Positions 52,955 to 61,443 are shown, counted from the first letter of the stretch. The stretch is DNA of 64,000 nt from an uncultured Blautia sp. (GCA_946557785.1 CAMNTH010000002.1:186001-250000), one strand, 5' to 3'. The notes: generated by a model from the sequence alone, not told the origin. Numbers and translations: made by a program.

Positions 52955-53027
52955 TTTCATCCTCCAATGTCATCAAGCCCAAGGATGCACATAGCCTCAC
53001 CTTGGCAGTGTAAAATGTATCAAGTAT

Positions 53028-53056
53028 ATTATAGCACAGAATTTGTCTTAGTACAA
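53028..53056 (-). promoter_or_regulatory. Promoter of the restriction-modification operon
   Basis: TTGTAC (53051-53056), 17 bases, TATAAT (53028-53033) on the minus strand, about 75 bases before the XRE start. Confidence 0.82.
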
Positions 53057-53103
53057 GAGTTTTTCGCATATAGTTGCGAAATTTTATTTATACCACAACA
53101 GAA

Positions 53104-53130
53104 AAGCCCCGCTTTATATCAAAGCAGGGC
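53104..53130 (-). terminator. Terminator upstream of the restriction-modification operon
   Basis: On the minus strand GCCCTGCTTT, a five-base loop, AAAGCGGGGC and TTTTC. It insulates the operon from the mosaic of fragments upstream. Confidence 0.75.
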
Positions 53131-53219
53131 AATATAGGCAGTATAGTCCTCACATTATACCAATGGGTATATAAAAAATCACTTGCATAGCAAGTATGCG
53201 GATTATCCACTCATTCTTA

Positions 53220-53405
53220 TCAGTACCGGCTGTAATCAGAACCAAGTTCTTGCAAATTTGCTATTCGATCATCACTGTGGGGATGAGTAGCATACAATGC
53301 TTTCAAAAGTCCGTTTTCTGGTGCAGTACACATGTGCCGATCTAAAACACTTGCGAGAATAGAACCGTAGCCAAGATCAAAAGCATACTTGTCCGCTACG
53401 TACTC
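53220..53405 (-). pseudogene. C-terminal fragment of an M48-type metallopeptidase
   Basis: The frame reads 'NEYVADKYAFDLGYG', 'LLKALYATHPHSDDRIANL' and a stop at 53220-53222. E-x3-A-D and T-H-P-x3-x-R-I are the pattern after the H-E-x-x-H of M48 (HtpX-like) peptidases; the catalytic part is missing. It joins another gene fragment near 53405. Confidence 0.65.
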
Positions 53406-53491
53406 ATTTTCTCTGACGGCAATATCTGCTCTCTTTGCAGGTTTGAATCTACCATAATTATAATGGCTTCATCATCTGTCAAGTTACGGAC
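53405..53491 (-). pseudogene. ParB-like gene fragment
   Basis: About 27 residues, 'RNLTDDEAIIIMVDSNLQRE' and on to 'ILPSEK', the conserved core of ParB partition proteins. It is sandwiched in one open frame between helicase sequence and the M48 fragment, so the frame is a chimera and not a functional gene. Confidence 0.65.
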
Positions 53492-53503
53492 AATGCAGAC
53501 GCT

Positions 53504-54275
53504 GAATGTCCCGTCATTCTTTGGCGTGGACAAATCGCAGAACAATAACTGTGTTAATTTCTGCTCCTTCCCCTCCTCCCAAAATTGGTAGACTTCGTTG
53601 ACGCAGGCATTGACTTTGCTCTCCGGCTCGTCCGGCAGCATTTCATTCGTAAGCCGCTGGTCTAACGCCAGCTTGCGCCCGTCATTGGTAATCAAGAGCA
53701 TATTGTCCTGCATGGGGTTCACCATGCCGTTTCGCACACGCTCCGCCCGTTCCCCTAGTGTCTGTACCATATCCTTTTGTATCTCGCTGGGTTTTACCGC
53801 CACCACCTTGTATTCCGCTTCCGGCACGGGCAGGTTCAGCATATCGGCGGTCTGGCGGCAGGGTAGAGCTGGAGCCACTCGGCGGCAAACTGCTCTATGA
53901 TGTGGTTTGGAACCACAATCATGGATTTGTTGCAGAGTCCCAACCGCTTGCACTCCATCGCCGCCGCAACCATCGTATAAGTTTTCCCGGCTCCCACCAC
54001 ATAGGCAAGCAGGCTGTTCCCCCCGTAAATGATGCGGGCAGCCCCGTTTTTCTGGTGCTGCCTTAACTTAATTTCCGGGTTCATGCCATAGAAATTCAAA
54101 TGGCTCCCGTCATATTCCCTCGGCCGGATGGCGTTGAAATTCTCATTGTAATAGGCCGTCAATCTCTGCCTGCGCTCCGGGTTCTGCCAGATCCAGTCCT
54201 GGAACGCCTGCTTGATTAAGTCCTGCTTTCCCTGCGCTATGGCGGTTTCCTCTTTGTTTAGGACTGCCTTTTTCT
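53504..54275 (-). pseudogene. Conjugative-element helicase (LtrC/SNF2-like) fragments with an internal deletion
   Basis: The upstream part reads 'VLNKEETAIAQGKQDLIKQA', 'IRPREYDGSHLNFYGMNPEI' and a helicase motif I 'VVGAGKTYTMVAAAMECKRL', to 'EWLQLYPA'. A frame change near 53855 leads to a later part of the same family, 'ADMLNLPVPEAEYKVV', 'NMLLITNDGRKLALDQRL' and 'LLFCDLSTPKNDGTF'. The middle of a protein that normally exceeds 2000 residues is gone, and both ends are cut. These large methylase-helicase proteins belong to Tn916/Tn1549-like elements. Confidence 0.75.
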
Positions 54276-54799
54276 TGCCGGAGCCGGAACCGCCAATCAC
54301 AAGGATATTTTTATTCCTTGCATACTTCGGCTGTTTCGGTCTGCCTGACATCATAAGCCTCTCTGTCTGTGTCAGCAGGATATTGTTCTCGAATACAGAA
54401 TCCATGTAAGGCTCTATGTCTTTTGCGTTGCCCCACCTTGCGGAAACCGTACTCCACACCCTGCCGGAACTTCTTGGCATTCTTGGCTTTGAAATATACC
54501 ATAAGCCTTAAAGCGATACCGCAGCACACCCCAATCAACAAATCCTTTGGGTGGAAACTTGGTAACGGGTTGGAAAATAAGTCCTCCATCCCCGCCATGA
54601 CCGCCATCATCTTTGCGGAAGCGTCCTGCCCCGGCGACACCCGCCACAGATACATCACTTTGTCACAGAAATATCCTGCAAGCACATAAGGCAGGTTCAT
54701 AAGGATAAGTTTCTTTTTGTCAATATTCCCGGTCTTTTCCTTGAGCTTTTTGGGGATTGATTTTAAGTCTTTGGCAATGCCGTTTATTATATTACTCAT
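54272..54799 (-). pseudogene. Type IV coupling protein (VirD4/TraG) N-terminal fragment, frameshifted
   Basis: Starts M-S-N-I-I-N-G-I-A-K-D-L and has two membrane helices, then 'KKFRQGVEYG'. A single extra T (A run at 54444-54446, plus strand) shifts the frame; the next frame continues 'SARWGNAKDIEPYMDSVFEN' to the Walker A 'VIGGSGSGK'. There the sequence switches to helicase. Coupling proteins bring DNA to the conjugation channel; this one lacks its ATPase body. Confidence 0.78.
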
Positions 54800-55086
54800 A
54801 GGCTCTGCCCCCTGTCCTTGTTCTTCTCCCGGCTCCGCTCCCGGTTTTTGTCCTGTGATACTGCGTCTTTGAAATGCTTCAGCTTCTCTCTCAGGGAAAC
54901 CCTGCCTTTCTTTTTCTCATTGCCATAAACAAATTCTTTGAATGCCTGTGCGATTGCGTCAGCATCCCTGCCCTTGAAAAGCACCACATATTTTGGCGGC
55001 ACGGTTGTCTTGTCTTTCTTTATGGCAAAATCAACATTGTACTTTTTTGCCACACGCTCAAAAGGGCTTTGCTTGGCGCTCTCATT
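54796..55086 (-). pseudogene. PcfB/DUF3801-like conjugation protein, N-terminus missing
   Basis: The C-terminal region 'FERVAKKYNVDFAIKKDK', 'VVLFKGRDADAIAQAFKEF' and a Lys/Arg-rich tail belongs to the PcfB (DUF3801) family that precedes the coupling-protein gene in conjugative elements. Order and spacing (a four-base overlap with the coupling protein) are preserved. Upstream of about 55086 the sequence belongs to an unrelated opposite-strand gene. Confidence 0.65.
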
Positions 55087-55094
55087 TACAAAAA

Positions 55095-55503
55095 GCCTGT
55101 GCCGATTCAGTCTGTCGATGAGCTGCCCGACGGGTTTGGCGCTCTTTACGACAACGAGCAAAAGGCTATTTTTGTCTGCCGCGGAATGGAGGCAAACAAT
55201 CTGTTCTGCGAGGTATCAAAGGCGCTGGCACAAGCGGAGCTTGCACAGACAAGCGAGGAATACGACCCGCAAAATGCCGGCTTTAAGGCGCATTGCGTTT
55301 CGTATATTCTCGGCAAAGAGTTCGGCGCTGATGTGAGCGATTACAGTTTTGAGAATCCCACTGATTTTCTCCGCACCGACGACCCGCAGGAAATTCGCGC
55401 CGAGCTTTCCGAAATCCGAGATACCGCCTACGACATTTCCGCAAGAATGACAAGGGCGCTGGAAAAGAGCAAAGCGCCCCGCAATGCGGAACAGGAGCGC
55501 TGA
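55095..55503 (+). pseudogene. ArdC-like/DUF1738 antirestriction protein, C-terminal fragment
   Basis: Plus-strand frame 'LPDGFGALYDNEQKAIFVCR', 'EVSKALAQAELAQTSEEYDP' and 'CVSYILGKEFGADVSDYSFE', ending R-N-A-E-Q-E-R. This is the tail of ArdC-like proteins of Clostridial conjugative elements. The DNA-binding and zinc regions are missing on the left, where the junction with PcfB lies. Confidence 0.6.
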
Positions 55504-55505
55504 CT

Positions 55506-55700
55506 ATGGAGAAAACAGAAAAACGGGTATTGACCCTTGACCGTTACGAACACGGCGTTGTTATCAATGCCTTAAATGAAATGCGAAATGACCTGCTGGA
55601 AGAAGAACGCCCCACCGATATTGTTGACGAGGTTCTTTTAAAAGCAATCGACGCCCCTACAAAAAAGGTTAGGTGCAGGAACGATGAAGCGCGGGAATAA
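55506..55700 (+). CDS. Small conserved conjugative-element protein (64 aa)
   Basis: 'KRVLTLDRYEHGVVINALNE' followed by 'DIVDEVLLKAIDAPTKK'. Small proteins of this kind precede the VirD4 gene in Clostridial conjugative transposons and have no known role. It appears complete, starts three bases after the ArdC-like stop, and its end overlaps the next gene's start, so the local gene order of the original element is intact here. Confidence 0.65.
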   Translation: MEKTEKRVLTLDRYEHGVVINALNEMRNDLLEEERPTDIVDEVLLKAIDAPTKKVRCRNDEARE

Positions 55701-56548
55701 TCCTCTTGTCCTCTGCCTGTTCGGGATTCTCCCCGTTGTGTGGCTGGGGCTTTTAATCGCTCCCGCCGCCGGCGGAGGACTGCCCGAAATCCTTGCCCGG
55801 TTTCCTGCGGCAATGAACGACCCGTTTCATATAGAGCTTTGCGGGGACAGCGTAAAAACTGTCCTCGTTTTGCTTTGTGTGTACGGTCTTTCTATCGGCG
55901 TATTCCTATCTTCCCGCCGCAACTACCGCAGGGGCGAAGAACACGGATCGGCTAAATGGGGCAATGCAAGAACCGTCAACAAGAAATATCGGGCAATAAA
56001 GCCGGAGGACAACAAGATTTTTACGCAGAATGTCCGTGTAGGTCTGGACGGCCGAAAGCACCGCCGCAATCTCAATACAGTTGTCGTGGGAGGCAGCGGG
56101 GCGGGAAAAACAAGGTTCTATGCAAAACCGAATCTCTGTCAGGCAAATACGAGCTTCGTTGTGCTGGACCCGAAAGGCGAACTGCTGCGGGACACAGGGT
56201 ATTTACTGAAACAAAAAGGCTATGAGGTGCGGGTGCTTGATCTTCTGAATATGGAGAAAAGCCATTGCTACAATCCGTTTGTGTATCTCTGTGACGACAA
56301 CGATGTACAGAGGCTTGTAACAAACCTGTTCAAAAGCACGACGCCCAAAGGTTCACAGAGTAATGACCCGTTCTGGGACACGGCGGCAAGTATGCTGCTC
56401 TTGGCGCTCGTTTTCTATTTGAAGTATGAGGCACCGCCCGACGAACAGAATTTTCCGATGGTTATGGAAATGCTGCGTGCGGCTGATGTCAGAGAGGATA
56501 TGGACGAATACACTTCGCCGCTGGATGAACTCTTTGAACGGCTGTGCT
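55684..56548 (+). pseudogene. Second type IV coupling protein (VirD4/TraG), 3' truncated
   Basis: Two N-terminal membrane helices ('PLVLCLFGILPVVWLGLLIA', 'VLVLLCVYGLSIGVFLS'), then 'HGSAKWGNARTVNKKYRAIK', Walker A 'VVGGSGAGKTRFYAKPNL', 'VVLDPKGELLRDTGYLL' and 'FWDTAASMLLLALVFYL'. The protein should be about 600 residues; it stops matching at 'SPLDELFERL' and runs into a CHAP peptidase tail. It is clearly different from the minus-strand coupling protein at 54.3-54.8 kb, so two elements contributed. Confidence 0.8.
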
Positions 56549-56549
56549 T

Positions 56550-56887
56550 GCTTTGTTTCGTGGTGTGCCAACGAGTGCGGCTATATCGACGCAGGCGTTA
56601 TCCCAAAATTTGCAGGCTGTGTTTGGGGTGTCGAATGGTTCAGAGATCGCGGACTTTGGCAGGACAACAGCTACGAACCCCGTCCCGGTGATATTATCTT
56701 TTTCGATTGGGACAACAAAGGTTCGTCAGGCCCGCAGGACGGAGAATCCGACCATGTGGGAATCGTTGAAAAAGTCGAGAATGGAACAGTTTACACCGTG
56801 GAGGGCAATTCCGGCGATAGCTGCCGAGAAAATCACTATGCCGTTGGGTATTATGAGATATTGGGGTACGGTGTGCCGCAGTATTAA
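56550..56887 (+). pseudogene. CHAP-domain peptidoglycan hydrolase, C-terminal fragment
   Basis: The frame 'ACFVSWCANECGYIDAGVIP', 'EPRPGDIIFFDWDN', 'DHVGIVEKVENGTVYTVEGN' is a CHAP domain with the catalytic Cys (in 'WCACFVSW'-type context), the His of D-H-V-G and the Asn of E-G-N. It is the tail of the transfer hydrolases that open the wall during conjugation. The N-terminal lytic transglycosylase and signal are missing; it is fused to the truncated coupling protein. Confidence 0.7.
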
Positions 56888-56931
56888 AAGCAAAAGTCGC
56901 CTGCAAAAGCAGACGGCTTTATACATATCAT

Positions 56932-57807
56932 CTATTCTGTTTCCTGTAATTTCTGCAAGAACTTCTGTGCTGGTTTTGAAAATACCTGATACTTTTTCCA
57001 AATGATACCCATGTGTGCTTTAATCTTTGGTTTAAGCGGTCTGAAACACAAGTTGCTATCGCCTGAAACATTCACGAGCTTATCAAAACATATCGCATAT
57101 CCCAATCCCTCGTCTACCATTAGCGAACCATTAAAAAGCAGACTGTAAGTAGCTGCAATATTCAGCTTCTCCTGTTCTGTGTGGAAGAAATTTTTTAATT
57201 CTGAATTTTGAAAGGCCTGCCTTGAAATAATAAGAGGCTTATCCATTAAATCCTCTGCCGTTATAAATTCTTTCTTGGCAAGTTCCGCATCACGCCGCAT
57301 TAAAACGCCCCAAGTATCTTTATAGTCAATCGGTATTGAGTCATATTTTGCAGTATCTATATTTCCAAAAACGATTCCAAAGTCAATAGAGCCACGGTCA
57401 ATGGCTTCTGTAATCATCTCTTTATCGCCGCTTACAATGTGAAAATGCACAAGAGGATAGTCCTGTTGTATAGCGTTCATGGCTTTTATCAGGAAACGAT
57501 TTCCGTCCGTTTCACCTGCACCGATTGTTATATTTCCGGCAAGAGCATCGTCCGATGAAATAATTTCATCTTCTGTTTTTTTGACAAGCTCTGTAATTTC
57601 TTCCGCACGCTTGCGCAGTATCATACCCTCTTCTGTGAGGGTTATTTTTCTGTTACCTCTAATGAATAGCTGTTTACCAAGTTCATCTTCCAAATCTTTA
57701 AGTTGGCGTGACAAGGTGGGTTGTGAAAGGTGTAAAAATTCTGCTGCACCTGAAATGTTTTCCTCTCTTGCAACAGCTAAAAAGTATTGCAACACTCGAA
57801 ACTCCAT
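56932..57807 (-). CDS. LysR-family transcriptional regulator
   Basis: About 291 residues: N-terminal winged helix ('MEFRVLQYFLAVAREENISG', 'AAEFLHLSQPTLSRQLKDLE') and a periplasmic-binding-type effector domain. The ATG at 57807 has AAGGAGG at ideal spacing. It is divergent from the lipoprotein gene across about 150 bases and, following the usual LysR rule, should control it. That target is now truncated. The regulator itself looks intact. Confidence 0.9.
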   Translation of the reverse strand: MEFRVLQYFLAVAREENISGAAEFLHLSQPTLSRQLKDLEDELGKQLFIRGNRKITLTEEGMILRKRAEEITELVKKTEDEIISSDDALAGNITIGAGETDGNRFLIKAMNAIQQDYPLVHFHIVSGDKEMITEAIDRGSIDFGIVFGNIDTAKYDSIPIDYKDTWGVLMRRDAELAKKEFITAEDLMDKPLIISRQAFQNSELKNFFHTEQEKLNIAATYSLLFNGSLMVDEGLGYAICFDKLVNVSGDSNLCFRPLKPKIKAHMGIIWKKYQVFSKPAQKFLQKLQETE

Positions 57808-57888
57808 AAAGATACCTCCTTGTATGCTTATAGCATAGCACAAAACTAATATGTGTGTCAAGCATAGGAATGTATTTGATATAAGTAT

Positions 57889-57917
57889 TTGCTATTTTAA
57901 CTGACCGCAGATATAAT
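57889..57917 (+). promoter_or_regulatory. Promoter of the hydrolase lipoprotein gene
   Basis: TTGCTA (57889-57894), 17 bases, TATAAT (57912-57917) on the plus strand, in the LysR-lipoprotein divergent region. Confidence 0.7.
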
Positions 57918-57957
57918 AAAATTATCAGAAAAGCACTTAGCGTAAGGAGCGTTCACA

Positions 57958-58296
57958 ATGAAAAAGAAATTAACTATTTTACTGGCGGCGTTATTTTTGA
58001 TAACAGCCTTTGCTGGTTGCAGCAGTAAAAATGAAGAAACACCGTCTATCCACAATGGCAATCATGGGATATCCAACACGCCGGGAGAGGAACAAACAAA
58101 TGATATTGTTTTATCGGAAGAAATTACAGAATTGACGGACGGGTTGTCTGCTGTCAGATATACCGGGGATTATGGATTCGATGAATTTTTGGCTGGAGGC
58201 GGTGCTTCATCGGACGCCGAGGTCGTTTCATTCTTAATGGAAAGCGGAGTAGCGGATTTTGAAACTCTTTTGTTCGGCGGCAACCCCTTTGGATAA
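57958..58296 (+). pseudogene. Linear amide C-N hydrolase-like lipoprotein, cut off at the catalytic centre
   Basis: A lipoprotein signal 'ILLAALFLITAFAGC' is followed by an acidic linker and 'ITELTDGLSAVRYTGDYGFD', 'EFLAGGGASSDAEVVSFLME' and 'LLFGGNPFG', then a stop. In homologues of the choloylglycine-hydrolase-like family the next residue is the nucleophilic Cys (G-G-x-P-F-G-C). The sequence switches there to a recombinase fragment, so the enzyme has lost its whole catalytic domain. AAGGAG precedes the ATG. Confidence 0.7.
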
Positions 58297-58725
58297 TTTG
58301 ATTACTATGCGCGCAGACGGTGAAATATCCAAAGAGAAATTCAGAGAATTACGGCAAAAAGCAGAAAATGAGCTCGCCACTCTAAACGAAGAACTTGACA
58401 GACTAAATGCTGTTTCGGATGAACTCGCTGAATCTCTCGATATGAACGCTATCAAGGCCGCTCTTGACGAAATGATTGATTTTTCTAGACCTACAATCGA
58501 CGAAAACATCATTGAAAAGTTTGTTTCCCGAATTACTCCGATTGATAACGGGCACTACCGCTGGGATTTGAACTTTACGCAGAATAAAAAACAGGCGATT
58601 ATCGGTTCTGTTGAGGGACGAAAAGGCAAAGCAACTGCCGACATAAAAGAATACGGTGAGAATGACGAGCATTCTCACCGTACATATGATAAGTCTATTC
58701 AGTTTTCCTCTAACGGGACGATAGC
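58265..58725 (+). pseudogene. Large serine recombinase, C-terminal fragment
   Basis: 'LDNLITMRADGEISKEKFRE', a coiled-coil 'ELRQKAENELATLNEELDRL' and 'RPTIDENIIEKFVSRITPID', the zinc-ribbon/coiled-coil tail of TndX/Tn4451-like recombinases. The catalytic resolvase domain is missing. The frame runs into the antisense of the ppdK end, whose stop is at 58726-58728. The true C-terminus is uncertain. Confidence 0.7.
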
Positions 58726-61350
58726 CTATCTTTGTTTAATAGCAGCCTGTGCTGCTGCAAGTCTTGCAATCGGAACACGGAATGGAGAACAGGAAACGTA
58801 GTCCAAACCAATCTTATGGCAGAATTCCACGGATGTCGGGTCACCGCCGTGCTCACCGCAGATACCGATGTGCAGTTCTGGGTTAACCGGTTTTCCTAAT
58901 TTAATAGCCATTTCCATTAACTTACCAACACCGATCTGGTCAAGTTTTGCAAATGGATCATTCTCGAAGATCTTAGCGTCATAGTAAGCATTCAGGAACT
59001 TACCAGCATCATCACGGGAGAATCCGTAAGTCATCTGGGTAAGGTCGTTTGTACCGAAGCAGAAGAAGTCTGCTTCTTTTGCAATATCATCTGCAGTCAG
59101 AGCTGCTCTTGGGATTTCGATCATAGTACCAACTTCATATTTCAGATCGGAACCTGCTGCTGCGATTTCAGCATCTGCTGTCTCAACAACAAATTTCTTC
59201 ACATATTTCAGCTCTTTGATATCGCCAATAAGCGGGATCATAATCTCTGGTTTAATATTCCAGTCAGCATGAGCTTTCTTTACATTGATTGCTGCACGGA
59301 TAACTGCGGTTGTCTGCATCTTAGCAATTTCCGGATAGGTAACTGCAAGACGGCATCCACGATGACCCATCATCGGGTTGAATTCTACCAGAGACTCAAT
59401 AACTGCTTTGATATCTTCGACAGACTTGCCCTGTGCTTCTGCAAGTTTCTTGATATCTTCTTCTTCAGTCGGAACGAACTCATGAAGCGGCGGATCCAGG
59501 AAACGGATTGTAACAGGGTTGCCTTCCAATGCTTCAAAAAGGCCTTCGAAGTCTTCCTGCTGATATGGAAGAACCTTCTCAAGAGCTTTTTCTCTTTCTT
59601 CAGCAGTTGTAGAACAGATCATTTCACGGAATGCATCAATACGTCCCTCACCGAAGAACATATGCTCTGTACGGCAAAGACCAATACCTTCTGCACCAAG
59701 CTCAACAGCTTTCTTAGCGTCAGCTGGAGTGTCTGCGTTTGTACGAACTTTCAGAGTTCTGTATTTGTCAGCCCAAGCCATGATTCTGCCGAACTCGCCA
59801 GCGATGGTAGCATCAACAGTAGCGATGGTTCCTTCGTAGATATTACCTGTAGTACCATCAATGGAGATAAAGTCTCCTTCGTGGAACTCTTTGCCGCCTA
59901 ATGTGAATTTCTTATTCTCTTCATCCATAGCAATATCGCTGCAGCCGGATACACAGCACTCACCCATGCCACGAGCAACAACTGCTGCGTGAGAAGTCAT
60001 GCCACCACGAACAGTCAGGATACCCTGTGCGGATTTCATACCTGTAATATCTTCCGGAGAAGTTTCAAGACGTACAAGTACGACTTTTTCTCCTCTTTCT
60101 GCCCATTCTACAGCATCATCTGCTGTGAATACGATTTTACCGCATGCAGCTCCAGGAGAAGCGCCAAGGCCTTTTCCGATCGGAGTAGCCGCCTTTAATG
60201 CGGCAGCGTCAAACTGCGGATGCAGTAAGGTATCAAGGTTACGTGGGTCGATCATTGCAACTGCTTCTTCTTCAGTTCTCATTCCCTCGTCTACCAGGTC
60301 ACAAGCGATTTTCAAAGCAGCCTGAGCTGTTCTCTTACCATTACGTGTCTGAAGCATATACAGTTTGCCATGCTCTACGGTAAACTCCATATCCTGCATG
60401 TCTCTGTAGTGATCTTCCAAAGTCTTGCAAACGTTCTTAAACTGAACAAATGCTTCCGGGAATTTCTGTTCCATTTCGGAAATGTGCATAGGTGTACGAA
60501 CACCAGCAACTACGTCTTCACCCTGTGCATTGGTCAGGAACTCACCGAACAGACCGTTGTTTCCTGTAGCAGGGTCTCTGGTAAATGCAACACCGGTACC
60601 ACAGTCATCACCCATGTTACCAAATGCCATCATCTGTACGTTAACTGCAGTACCCCAGGAATATGGGATATCATTGTCACGACGATATACATTTGCACGT
60701 GGGTTGTCCCAGGAACGGAATACAGCTTTGATAGCGCCCATTAACTGTTCCTTCGGATCAGTTGGGAAATCAGCACCAATTTTTTCTTTATATTCAGCCT
60801 TAAACTGGTTAGCAAGCTCTTTCAAGTCGTCTGCTGTCAGTTCAACGTCCAGAGTAACGCCTCTTTCTGCTTTCATTTTGTCAATAAGCTCTTCAAAATA
60901 TTTCTTACCAACTTCCATAACAACATCAGAGTACATCTGGATAAATCTTCTGTAGCAGTCCCAAGCCCAGCGCGGGTTGCCGGATCCTGCAGCTAATACT
61001 TCAACAACTTCTTCATTTAAACCAAGATTCAGGATAGTATCCATCATGCCTGGCATAGAAGCTCTGGCACCAGAACGAACGGAAACAAGCAGAGGATTTT
61101 CTTTATCACCGAATTTTTTTCCGGTAACTCCTTCCATTTTGGTGATTGCTTCCATGATCTGACCCATGATCTCGTCATTGATCTGTCTTCCGTCTTCATA
61201 GTACTGCGTACAAGCTTCTGTTGTAATAGTGAAGCCCTGCGGTACAGGAAGACCAAGGTTTGTCATTTCAGCAAGGTTGGCACCTTTACCACCCAGAAGG
61301 TTTCTCATAGTAGCATTACCTTCTGTAAACATGTAAACCCATTTTGCCAT
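58726..61350 (-). CDS. ppdK: Pyruvate, phosphate dikinase
   Basis: The 874-residue enzyme interconverts pyruvate, ATP and phosphate with PEP, AMP and pyrophosphate, central to Clostridial glycolysis/gluconeogenesis. The ATP-grasp domain starts 'MAKWVYMFTEGNATMRNLLG'. The phospho-His is in 'GGMTSHAAVVARGMG', and the PEP-binding barrel has 'GLCRTEHMFF' and 'CGEHGGDPTSVEF' with the catalytic Cys. AGGAGG precedes the ATG. The 3' end is intact but abuts the recombinase fragment, and no terminator is visible. Confidence 0.97.
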   Translation of the reverse strand: MAKWVYMFTEGNATMRNLLGGKGANLAEMTNLGLPVPQGFTITTEACTQYYEDGRQINDEIMGQIMEAITKMEGVTGKKFGDKENPLLVSVRSGARASMPGMMDTILNLGLNEEVVEVLAAGSGNPRWAWDCYRRFIQMYSDVVMEVGKKYFEELIDKMKAERGVTLDVELTADDLKELANQFKAEYKEKIGADFPTDPKEQLMGAIKAVFRSWDNPRANVYRRDNDIPYSWGTAVNVQMMAFGNMGDDCGTGVAFTRDPATGNNGLFGEFLTNAQGEDVVAGVRTPMHISEMEQKFPEAFVQFKNVCKTLEDHYRDMQDMEFTVEHGKLYMLQTRNGKRTAQAALKIACDLVDEGMRTEEEAVAMIDPRNLDTLLHPQFDAAALKAATPIGKGLGASPGAACGKIVFTADDAVEWAERGEKVVLVRLETSPEDITGMKSAQGILTVRGGMTSHAAVVARGMGECCVSGCSDIAMDEENKKFTLGGKEFHEGDFISIDGTTGNIYEGTIATVDATIAGEFGRIMAWADKYRTLKVRTNADTPADAKKAVELGAEGIGLCRTEHMFFGEGRIDAFREMICSTTAEEREKALEKVLPYQQEDFEGLFEALEGNPVTIRFLDPPLHEFVPTEEEDIKKLAEAQGKSVEDIKAVIESLVEFNPMMGHRGCRLAVTYPEIAKMQTTAVIRAAINVKKAHADWNIKPEIMIPLIGDIKELKYVKKFVVETADAEIAAAGSDLKYEVGTMIEIPRAALTADDIAKEADFFCFGTNDLTQMTYGFSRDDAGKFLNAYYDAKIFENDPFAKLDQIGVGKLMEMAIKLGKPVNPELHIGICGEHGGDPTSVEFCHKIGLDYVSCSPFRVPIARLAAAQAAIKQR

Positions 61351-61414
61351 TTTACATTTTCCTCCTATTTTTTTGTTCTTTACTCATAAATATATGTTTT
61401 ATACGCACATAGTT

Positions 61415-61443
61415 ATTTTATAGACTTCTTTCCAAATAGTCAA
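61415..61443 (-). promoter_or_regulatory. Promoter of ppdK
   Basis: TTGACT (61438-61443), 17 bases, TAAAAT (61415-61420) on the minus strand. The -35 overlaps the stop codon of the upstream rluA-type gene. Confidence 0.82.

Noticed and set aside
53836-54480. A functional hybrid ATPase with two P-loops
   Set aside because: The first P-loop (GSGSGK) loses its Thr and ATPase body at the junction to helicase sequence; both parts are truncated relics.
55684-56691. Intact 335-residue coupling protein
   Set aside because: The last ~45 residues are a frame-shifted reading of a CHAP peptidase; the family needs a further ~300 residues with the Walker B motif.
58259-58801. A full-length recombinase C-terminus extending to 58801
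   Set aside because: The last ~25 codons are the antisense of the ppdK 3' end and match no recombinase.
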